This document shows, piece by piece, positions 40,837 to 46,195 of a stretch of 46,195 bases of DNA. The position numbers and the translations under genes are program-made. Under the pieces are notes generated by a model. It ran no database searches and had not been told where the DNA came from. It worked only from the letters and a program-made list of their open reading frames with translations. This DNA comes from Alphaproteobacteria bacterium (GTDB lineage Bacteria > Pseudomonadota > Alphaproteobacteria > Reyranellales > Reyranellaceae), in the NCBI GenBank assembly GCA_947474005.1, contig CANJHI010000023.1, forward strand, positions 1 through 46,195. Direction: 5' to 3'. Position 1 is the stretch's first letter. Each line of letters begins with the position of its first letter.

Positions 40837-41000
40837 GGGCGGCAGAGTGCAGAGGCGGGGGGCGGAAGGGAATGCCGAAATCGGCGAGGAAGTAGAATTG
40901 GTCTAGAATAGGAGCTGTTGACAGGTTCAGCAGGATTGGGATGAGCAAGAGAAGAGTCCGGCATGTGGTTGTCCGCACAGACTGAGAATTGGGATGAAGG

Positions 41001-41702
41001 GTGAGTGATCCCAAAATCAACGCAATCTGCCGGTCGAATGAAGCAATACTCGGCAAAGCTATGGACGCGAGAATCATGGCGATTTCTCACAACCCTAAGA
41101 CGGCCTCGGCCAACTTCGACCTACATGAGGTTGGAACGAGCTTTTTCTTCAGCTTGCTTTGGACTGCCGTGATCATCACGGCGGGCCTTTTCTTCCAGCT
41201 GGTCGTGAACGTTCTTTGGATTGACTTCCTGCATGTCAATCCAAACAGGTCGCAGACGCACGCTGCGTCGCTGCCATTTCTCTTCGCGCCATTCAATTTC
41301 CTTCTAGCAGTTATTGGCGTGGCATTGACTTTTGGGGTGTCGCAGTCGGCACAAGCAGTCCTGACAAGATTCTTGCTGACGAAATTCGGCCTGCCTGGCA
41401 CATGGGCAGTTGCGTTAAGCATTCCGATTGCCGCAGTGGTGACTTGGTATTGTTTCGACTATCTGACGCCATCAGATGCTGCGAACGAAGTGGGGGATGA
41501 TTGGAGGCCGTACCAGCACGGACTGACGTGGGCACGCTATCAGATGATATGCGCGGCTCAGTCCTGCGTGACACTGTTCAGTTTGGTGCAGCTACATTTG
41601 CGTGCAAATGGTCGATCCAGGGAGAAACGAAATCTTCTCCTGTTCCTTGTCCTGCTTGCTTCTTTTGCCGGGGCGATTGCCGGGTGGCGAACTCACTGGT
41701 AG
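41001..41702 (+). CDS. Unknown four-helix membrane protein, atypical composition
   Basis: Protein of 233 residues if started at the GTG at 41001; ATGs at 41061 and 41076 are alternatives, and none has a convincing ribosome-binding site. Hydrophobic segments lie at about 47-75 (SFFFSLLWTAVIITAGLFFQ), 92-115, 132-150 and 212-230. I recognise no family. Codon use and base composition are clearly more AT-rich than in the neighbours (many TTT, AAT, CAA codons), and it is flanked by gene-poor stretches. This suggests recent acquisition. Confidence 0.6.
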   Translation: MSDPKINAICRSNEAILGKAMDARIMAISHNPKTASANFDLHEVGTSFFFSLLWTAVIITAGLFFQLVVNVLWIDFLHVNPNRSQTHAASLPFLFAPFNFLLAVIGVALTFGVSQSAQAVLTRFLLTKFGLPGTWAVALSIPIAAVVTWYCFDYLTPSDAANEVGDDWRPYQHGLTWARYQMICAAQSCVTLFSLVQLHLRANGRSREKRNLLLFLVLLASFAGAIAGWRTHW

Positions 41703-41904
41703 CTGCACTCGCCAGTGTCGCCGAACACGATCACTCAGCACGATGTGCGGTCGGTTACCTCTGGCGGCGCGTCGCTCCGGTCGTCGCGGCGGGATGACGG
41801 CAGAGGGGGCAGTGCTGGCAGTGCCAGCAGCCTGGCGAAATACGCATGGCAGGAATGTAATAAGATATTTGCAGGTTTGGCCGGAATCGTCCTATAAATC
41901 CGCT

Positions 41905-41968
41905 ATCATCGTACGAGGCCTGTCTTCAAAGGCCGGGCCGCCCGTTCACTTGAGCGGGCAGCCCCTTG
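41905..41968 (+). ncRNA. Second candidate small RNA, related to that at 27000
   Basis: TTGCAG at 41869-41874 and TATAAA at 41893-41898, 18 bases apart, could start a transcript near 41905. A hairpin follows: GGGC (41935-41938) and CCCG (41941-41944) pair with CGGG (41955-41958) and GCCC (41961-41964) around a TTCACTTGA loop. The sequence GGGCCGCCCG-TTCACTTG is almost the same as at 27028-27045. There is no T-run, so termination is less clear here. Confidence 0.35.
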
Positions 41969-42144
41969 TCGTGACGGAATGCCTCCTCCTCGCAGGAACT
42001 TGCTCCACGTGACTCGTCACGCTGGGGGGCCTGGGCTGCGGATCGGGAGGCGTCCTCGACGATATTTTGGCCATGCCCCGCCCGGCGCGCCCGCCGGGTA
42101 TAGTTCCCTGGAGGACCAGGGGAGGTCCCGCGACCTGTACCGGA

Positions 42145-42161
42145 TATTCGGTATCCGAATA
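42145..42161. promoter_or_regulatory. Perfect 7-base inverted repeat
   Basis: TATTCGG-TAT-CCGAATA is a symmetrical 17-base site in a gene-free stretch 240 bases upstream of the dehalogenase gene. Its size suits a dimeric regulator. No linked regulator gene is seen. Confidence 0.35.
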
Positions 42162-42310
42162 CTGAGCCGTGAGTAGCAAGCAAAGGCTGCCCCTGCCGAC
42201 GATCCGTCCGGCAGCGGGGTGGACCGAGGCGCGAAAAACGCGTCCGAGGACTGATTCGACGGTCATCTGCGGCTGCCCGAGGTGGGGTCGCAGGGTCAGA
42301 TTCTCGACGA

Positions 42311-42385
42311 TGTCACAGGTGGGCGATTGGCCTGTGTCACAACATTTGTCTCAACTTGGTGTGACACTCTTGGGTGTGACACAAC
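42311..42385. promoter_or_regulatory. Operator-like array upstream of the haloacid dehalogenase
   Basis: Four copies of one motif in both orientations lie just before the gene: TGTCACA (42311), TGTGTCACAACA (42333), GGTGTGACAC (42358) and GTGTGACACAAC (42374). The second and third form an inverted pair, GTGTCACA and TGTGACAC. The array ends six bases before the AGGAG ribosome-binding site, so binding there would probably block transcription or translation initiation. Confidence 0.55.
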
Positions 42386-42401
42386 ACGTCAGGAGACGCC
42401 G

Positions 42402-43103
42402 ATGAGCAACGACGCGATCAAGCAGAACGTCAAGGTTTGCATGTTCGATCAGTACGGGACGGTGGTCGACATGCAGGGCGGCCTCACCGACATGGCGACA
42501 CCGTTCCTGCAGAAGAAGGGCTGGAAGGGCAGTCCGAATTCCTTCGTGACGTGGTGGCGCCGGACGCATTACGAGAACTCGATGATCGACGCCCTGCTCC
42601 ATCGCGAGCACACGCCCTATCGTGAGATCGGCCATCGTGCCGTCGCCCACGTCATGGACCGTGCGGGCATCGACTACACGAAGGACGAGGTTCGATATCT
42701 CGTCGGCGAGATCGAGAAGCTGAAGCCGTTTCCGGAAGTACCGCCGGCGCTTGATAAGCTCCGCACCAAGTACAAGCTTGTCGTGCTCTCGAACGGCGAC
42801 CCCGACATGCTCGAGGCGGCAAAGCAATACCACAAGGTCCCTTTCGACAAGGTCATCTCGGTGGCTGAAGCCAACTCCTTCAAGCCGCACGTCGCGACCT
42901 ACACCAAGGCGGCCGAGCTGTGCGGCGTCGCGCCCGACCAGATCCTCTTCGTCGCCAACCATGCCTTCGACTGCATCGGGGCAAAGTCGGCCGGCATGCG
43001 CACGGCCTTCATCGATCGACGCAGCCGCCCGTTCGGCGAGACTCCCCATCAGCCGGACATTCTCGTCCCGACCATGAAAGACCTCGCCGATGCGATTGTC
43101 TGA
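42402..43103 (+). CDS. Haloacid dehalogenase, type II (L-2-haloacid dehalogenase family)
   Basis: HAD-superfamily hydrolase of 233 residues from the ATG at 42402, with AGGAG at 42391-42395. The nucleophile is Asp16 in CMFDQYGTVVDM, motif II is KLVVLSNGDPDML, the lysine is in ANSFKPHVATYTKA, and motif IV is LFVANHAFDCIGAKSAGM. Arrangement and length match type II dehalogenases, which remove halogen from short 2-haloacids with inversion. Related family members act on other substrates. The operator-like array upstream indicates regulated expression. A broken superoxide dismutase gene follows. Confidence 0.88.
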   Translation: MSNDAIKQNVKVCMFDQYGTVVDMQGGLTDMATPFLQKKGWKGSPNSFVTWWRRTHYENSMIDALLHREHTPYREIGHRAVAHVMDRAGIDYTKDEVRYLVGEIEKLKPFPEVPPALDKLRTKYKLVVLSNGDPDMLEAAKQYHKVPFDKVISVAEANSFKPHVATYTKAAELCGVAPDQILFVANHAFDCIGAKSAGMRTAFIDRRSRPFGETPHQPDILVPTMKDLADAIV

Positions 43104-43134
43104 AGCCGGGCGATCATTCATGGAGAAATGCCAG

Positions 43135-43334
43135 ATGAAATCAATTTTGACCGTCGTTTTTGCGTGCATCCTTGCGGCATGATGGCGGCCGAGGGCCAGC
43201 ATGCGGGCGACATGCCCAATCTTCACATCCCGGCCGGCGGCACGGCGCTGATCGTCCATGCCGGCAAGGACGATTATAAAACCGACCCGACCGGCGACGC
43301 CGGCGGTCGCATCGCCTGCGGGGTCGTTCAGTAA
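43135..43334 (+). pseudogene. sodC: Broken Cu/Zn superoxide dismutase gene
   Basis: The ATG at 43135, with GGAG nine bases upstream, begins a signal peptide (MKSILTVVFACILAA) that ends at TGA 43180-43182. In another frame the sequence continues with HAGDMPNLHIPAGG (from 43200), then VHAGKDDYKTDPTGDAGG and RIACGVVQ, to a stop at 43334. These are the C-terminal blocks of periplasmic Cu/Zn superoxide dismutase, including the late Cys (IACGV). The N-terminal two thirds with the HxH copper ligands, and about 25 residues between HIPA and GGTAL, are missing. Deletions and a frameshift have inactivated the gene. Confidence 0.85.
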
Positions 43335-43340
43335 GACAGG

Positions 43341-43523
43341 TTACTTCCGCGCATCGCCGCCGGTCTTGCTGGGCGGCTTTCGCTGGACCATCGGTTCGTA
43401 CGGCGGCGGTTCGGGTCTGGGGTCTCCCGGAGTCCTCGGTCGCGTGTCCTTGCGATAGAGGTAATAGGCAAAGCTGCCGACGCCAACGAGGACGGCCACG
43501 GCCAGGGCTTCGTAGAGCGACAT
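43341..43523 (-). CDS. Small single-helix membrane protein
   Basis: About 60 residues from the ATG at 43523 (MSLYEALAVAVL); an ATG at 43544 would add seven residues. One hydrophobic segment, ALAVAVLVGVGSFAYYLY, is followed by a basic and proline-rich tail (DTRPRTPGDPRPEPPPYEP, then QRKPPSK). I recognise no family. The proline-rich tail would face the cytoplasm by the positive-inside rule. The gene faces the sodC remnant. Confidence 0.55.
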   Translation of the reverse strand: MSLYEALAVAVLVGVGSFAYYLYRKDTRPRTPGDPRPEPPPYEPMVQRKPPSKTGGDARK

Positions 43524-43614
43524 GTCGAACGGTACTCCAGGCAATCGGCGGATAGACTACAATGGTCACAGTGCCGGAGCCGCACATGCCCGTCCAGATG
43601 TTGGAGAGCCATGA

Positions 43615-43992
43615 ATGAACGATGAGATCGGCCGTCTGGCGACGCGCGAATACGAGGTGATGCTGCCGGACGGCACCAAGGCGAAGCTGGCGTTCGCCCT
43701 GTGCGATCTCGGCCGCGAGAACGCGCTGGCGCGGCATGCCCGCAAGCGCGGCGCCGTGGCCTTCGGGCTGCTGAGCTTCGAGGGCTTTGCCGAGGCGCCC
43801 GCCCATCCGCTGCTCTGGGTCCAGAGAACCGCCGGCATGGAAATGGTCGTGTCGGACGGCGACCACCCGCCCGGGCCCAAGCTGCAGCCTCTGATTGCGC
43901 GTCACTTCGCCCTGTTCTTTGCTGCTATCAGCGACGTGGTGCCGGGATTGGCGGCGCTGCCGCTCAGCGCCGAGGAGGAACGCCCAAACTGA
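43615..43992 (+). CDS. Unknown soluble protein
   Basis: Protein of 125 residues from the ATG at 43615, with GGAG eight bases upstream. It begins NDEIGRLATREYEVMLPDGT and continues with AKLAFALCDLGRENALARHA. A single hydrophobic stretch near the C-terminus (HFALFFAAISDVVPGLAALP) is amphipathic enough to be a soluble helix. I recognise no family. It is convergent with the small export-operon genes. The function is unknown. Confidence 0.65.
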   Translation: MNDEIGRLATREYEVMLPDGTKAKLAFALCDLGRENALARHARKRGAVAFGLLSFEGFAEAPAHPLLWVQRTAGMEMVVSDGDHPPGPKLQPLIARHFALFFAAISDVVPGLAALPLSAEEERPN

Positions 43993-44003
43993 TGGCCCAG
44001 GCG

Positions 44004-44252
44004 TCAGAGCAGGATCAGCACCCCGCGGCATGCCGCTACGGCCAGGCCCCCGATGGTGGCGGAAATGGCGCAGGCGCTTAAGCGCGCCAACTTTATCGAT
44101 GTCCGGGTTTCGGTGGTCTCGTGTTCTATCGATCGATAGAGGCCTTTTGCCTCCCGGAGCCGCGCCATTGCCCGCATGAAGGGCATGGCGGTCTTTTGCC
44201 AGCCGTACCACCAGCCCAAGGCGACGCCGAGGATGATCCAAAAGCTCATCAT
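44004..44252 (-). CDS. Small two-helix membrane protein of the polysaccharide-export operon
   Basis: Protein of 82 residues from the ATG at 44252, with GTGGAGAG just upstream. The first helix is FWIILGVALGWWYGW (4-18). A basic helical loop follows (KTAMPFMRAMARLREAKGLY). The second helix lies at about 57-80 (LSACAISATIGGLAVAAC). The gene starts within the stop of the upstream small gene (ATGA), so both are translated together. I recognise no family. Position suggests a part in polysaccharide export or its control. Confidence 0.65.
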   Translation of the reverse strand: MMSFWIILGVALGWWYGWQKTAMPFMRAMARLREAKGLYRSIEHETTETRTSIKLARLSACAISATIGGLAVAACRGVLILL

Positions 44253-44503
44253 TCGAACTCTCCACAGTTTCCGGTTGAAATGTTTTTCATACCTTGCTCG
44301 GATTTGTGCTTCAGGCACCAGAGTCCGGGCGCAGCTGCACACGTGACCTGCGAGTCCTTTGAGGATCGTGACGACATCGCACCGGCGGTGACTTGATAGA
44401 GATGAATATTCGACTTGGTGGACTGCGCCGGCGTCGACGCAAAGAGGAGTGCTGCGGAAATGCAAGCGGCACCAAGGGCGACGCAATCCTGGAAGGGTGT
44501 CAC
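44249..44503 (-). CDS. Small exported Cys-containing protein of the polysaccharide-export operon
   Basis: Protein of 84 residues from the GTG at 44503, with GGAGAA six bases upstream. Residues 8-25 are hydrophobic (VALGAACISAALLFAS), with a likely cleavage near TPAQS, so the mature protein of about 56 residues would be periplasmic. It keeps three cysteines (55, 63, 80). I recognise no family. It lies 39 bases behind the export lipoprotein gene and overlaps the next small gene by four bases. The Shine-Dalgarno and the overlap are the main evidence that it is real. Confidence 0.55.
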   Translation of the reverse strand: MTPFQDCVALGAACISAALLFASTPAQSTKSNIHLYQVTAGAMSSRSSKDSQVTCAAAPGLWCLKHKSEQGMKNISTGNCGEFE

Positions 44504-44542
44504 GGCAAGTTCTCCATGGCGGCGCGGGTGGGCAATCCAGGC

Positions 44543-45664
44543 TCAGTAGGAGAGAGCCGAAGGCAGGCTGTCCTTCATCACGCCGTACACGGAGACGGTG
44601 CGGTAGAGCGACGTGAGAGCCTTGTCGTATTCGTAAATCGGCGCGTTCGTGACGTAGACGACGTCCCGCGCCCGGATGTTGAACTGCTGGGCGACAAAGA
44701 CCGACACCGGTTGCATGAGGTCGAGCCGGAATATCGTGGAGTGACCGTTCGGCTCGGTTTTGGGATCGTTGAGACGAAAGACGAAGATTCCGCTTTTGTT
44801 GGCGCGTATGTCGTTCAATCCACCGGCGGCGCCCAGGGCCTCGAGCAGGCTGAGCTCCGTCTTGTCGATGGCGACATTCCCCGACTTCAGGACGGCGCCG
44901 AGCACCGTGAATGTTCGTGGATTTGGACGCACGACGATCTCGTCGCCGCCTTGAATTGCAGGATCGCGACCTGAAAGAAGATCGGAGTACTGAGCCGTCA
45001 GCGCGACGTTTCCGCGCCGCCGCAGGACGACCTCGAATTGCGGAGACGAAAGATTGTCCACGCTCGCGGGGCCGCCGGCACGATTGATGGCGTCTGCCAC
45101 CGAGCGCGTGCCGTCGAGGACGGAAAATCGCCCGGGTGTCTTGACGTCGCCGGAGACCATGACCGTGTTCGATTGATCGCTCAGGAGCTCGACGATGACC
45201 TGCGGCTCCTGGGCCTTGCCTTTCAGGCGCTCGAGGATGCGTTGCTCGATCTGGCCGAGGTCGAGGCCTCTGACGTTCACGTCGCCAACGAACGGAACCG
45301 AGATGGTGCCAGTATCGGTGACATGCTGCGAACCAAGGTCCGCACCGGTCTTCTGGGCGGTTGGGAAGATGCCGCCGTCGTAAGCTTCGAGAATGCGGAC
45401 CTTCAAGACGTCGCCGGGCCCGACCGACACCTTGCGACCCGCCGATGCGGGCCTGTCGACGATGGATCTGTCGACGGTCGATCTGTCGGCGTGCGCCGTG
45501 GTTCGATACGGCAGCACCGAGGTTGGATCGAGGTCGATCACATCGTACGGGAGGGGAGCCAAGGAATCTGGAGAAGCGCGAGACATCTTGGGGCCATCGC
45601 CGGGCAGAAGCTGGCAACCTCCAAGGATCAAGCTGGTTGCCCACACGGTGAGGTGTATCGACAT
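44543..45664 (-). CDS. Polysaccharide export lipoprotein (Wza/OPX family)
   Basis: Outer-membrane or periplasmic export protein of 373 residues. I chose the ATG at 45664, because it gives a proper lipoprotein signal: MSIHLTVWATSLILGGCQ with lipobox LGGC. The PES domain begins at SVGPGDVLKVRIL, with VTDTGTISVPFVGDVNVRGL. SLBB-type repeats follow, such as TVMVSGDVKTPGRFSV and TFTVLGAVLKSGNVAI. Such proteins form the channel for capsule or exopolysaccharide. No glycosyltransferase, Wzc-like kinase or Wzx/Wzy gene is visible in the window. Two small genes follow in the same direction. A longer in-frame start at 45706 lacks a ribosome-binding site. Confidence 0.9.
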   Translation of the reverse strand: MSIHLTVWATSLILGGCQLLPGDGPKMSRASPDSLAPLPYDVIDLDPTSVLPYRTTAHADRSTVDRSIVDRPASAGRKVSVGPGDVLKVRILEAYDGGIFPTAQKTGADLGSQHVTDTGTISVPFVGDVNVRGLDLGQIEQRILERLKGKAQEPQVIVELLSDQSNTVMVSGDVKTPGRFSVLDGTRSVADAINRAGGPASVDNLSSPQFEVVLRRRGNVALTAQYSDLLSGRDPAIQGGDEIVVRPNPRTFTVLGAVLKSGNVAIDKTELSLLEALGAAGGLNDIRANKSGIFVFRLNDPKTEPNGHSTIFRLDLMQPVSVFVAQQFNIRARDVVYVTNAPIYEYDKALTSLYRTVSVYGVMKDSLPSALSY

Positions 45665-45861
45665 GTGCCGGAAGCCGGCTTGTTCTCTGGGCGCCATCGA
45701 CTTCATCTAGCACCCGGTCGTGGTGCTGGAAGGTCGAGAGCCGCCGAGATTTGTCACGGCTTGTTTCCGATGCGCCGCGAGAAACATTTGGACGCATATG
45801 CGGTGGGTGGCTGCAACGCCGCCTCACGCACGTGGCCCTTGTGCTGCGCGAGATCGGTCGC

Positions 45862-46195
45862 CTATGTCGCCCGCAGGTCGGCCGACGTGGCGGCAGGGAA
45901 GCTGATGCGGGCACAGAGGCCGCGTGGTTGCCGGTCCAGCAATGTCAGCGTGCCGCCATGGGTCTCCGCGATCGCCAGGACGATGGCAAGCCCCAGGCCG
46001 AAGCCACCTGTCACCTGCCGGGCCGGGTCCATTCGATAGAACGGTTCCATGACCCGCTGCTTTTCCTCGTCCGGTATTCCCGGGCCGTCATCCTCCACAT
46101 CGATGGTGATGGACTCGGGCGAGGTGGTCAGTCGGGCTGTGACTGTCGCGCCGAACTTCGTTGCATTCTCGATCAGGTTGGAGATCGCGCGGCCC
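45862..46195 (-). CDS. C-terminal part of a sensor histidine kinase
   Basis: The frame runs from the right edge to the stop at 45862, about 110 residues. The N-box is NLIENATKFGA, the G1 box is EDDGPGIPDEE, the F-box region is VMEPFYRMD, and the G2 box is GGFGLGLAIVLAIAETHGGT. This is the HATPase domain of an EnvZ/OmpR-class kinase. The sensor, membrane and HisKA parts lie outside the window. It is 198 bases upstream of the export lipoprotein gene on the same strand, so a regulatory link is possible but not shown. Confidence 0.9.
   Translation of the reverse strand, partial: GRAISNLIENATKFGATVTARLTTSPESITIDVEDDGPGIPDEEKQRVMEPFYRMDPARQVTGGFGLGLAIVLAIAETHGGTLTLLDRQPRGLCARISFPAATSADLRAT

Larger units (their letters stand above)
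41703..42401. other. 699-base stretch without protein gene
   Basis: No frame here has coding character. The stretch holds a promoter-like pair (41869-41898) with a hairpin (41935-41964), a perfect 7-base inverted repeat at 42145-42161, a short CGCG-AAAAA-CGCG hairpin near 42231-42243, and the operator-like array in front of the dehalogenase gene (42311-42385). Confidence 0.6.

Noticed and set aside
42311..42385. Possible CRISPR-like or phage attachment repeats
   Set aside because: The copies are 7-12 bases long, alternate in orientation and sit directly at a gene start, which fits operators better.
44004..45914. Long minus-strand frame of more than 600 codons across the export operon
   Set aside because: Only its last 82 codons (from 44252) have a ribosome-binding site and membrane-protein character. 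The rest overlaps the clear export lipoprotein gene in another frame.

Overview
The window is GC-rich bacterial chromosome from an alphaproteobacterium. The basis is the yajC-secD-secF block next to a DUF815 AAA+ ATPase gene, an Mth938-type gene directly behind secF, folate-dependent TrmFO, the aerobic cobalamin gene cobF, several twin-arginine signal peptides and frequent GTG/TTG starts. A Reyranella/Rhodospirillales-like lineage is my guess from gene content and was not tested. I saw no tRNA, rRNA, CRISPR array, complete insertion sequence or prophage.

Layout. 1-1941 (minus): substrate-binding protein and ATPase of an ABC importer. The ATPase loses its C-terminus at about position 150 and runs into the middle of an Asp/Glu-racemase-like gene in another frame. 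1983-3442 (minus): a PNPOx-like protein and a DUF815 ATPase. 3559-7288 (plus): yajC, secD, secF and an Mth938/NDUFAF3-like gene. 7298-9958: a LysE exporter, a PLP decarboxylase-like enzyme and, convergent behind a strong terminator, a PuuD-like membrane protein. 10065-16824 (plus): a dense run of co-directional genes (NDUFAF6-like protein, small unknown, alpha/beta hydrolase, luciferase-like flavin oxidoreductase, two FAD monooxygenases, DinB protein, VOC protein), several overlapping by four bases. It looks like a catabolic or detoxification operon. 16838-22191: MDR oxidoreductase, patatin, TPR protein and hydrolase genes separated by large inverted repeats. 22200-26883: GFA protein, CobF, a Crp/Fnr regulator with a decayed copy of its 3' end upstream, a histidine kinase, and an SGNH hydrolase whose membrane anchor is cut off by an in-frame stop. 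26884-27732: no convincing protein gene, but a promoter-plus-terminator unit that looks like a small RNA, and a cluster of short inverted repeats. 27733-32257 (minus): two tandem MATE transporters, an acyl carrier protein and TrmFO. 32320-37170 (plus): Rid-family protein, small secreted protein, sulfatase, NAD synthetase and a small membrane protein. The sulfatase lies between a decayed copy of the nadE 5' end and the intact nadE. 37189-40836: second acyl carrier protein, P-loop kinase, DUF4239 membrane protein, SDR and a maleate-isomerase-like protein without its catalytic cysteines. 41001-43992: atypical membrane protein, second small-RNA-like hairpin, a haloacid dehalogenase behind an operator-like array, a broken Cu/Zn superoxide dismutase gene and two small proteins. 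44004-46195 (minus): a polysaccharide-export lipoprotein followed by two very small overlapping genes, and the end of a sensor kinase.

How it fits together. The core functions are protein export (YajC-SecDF), tRNA methylation (TrmFO), NAD synthesis and possibly respiratory complex I assembly (homologues of NDUFAF3 and NDUFAF6). Around them are accessory catabolic, transport and envelope genes. Signs of rearrangement are frequent: a chimeric junction, two partial gene duplications, a nonsense-split gene, a deleted pseudogene and several families of inverted repeats. I did not find one clearly new multi-gene system. The best leads are the sulfatase flanked by duplicated nadE 5' ends, the paired small-RNA-like units, the overlapping catabolic cassette and the overlapping small genes behind the export lipoprotein.
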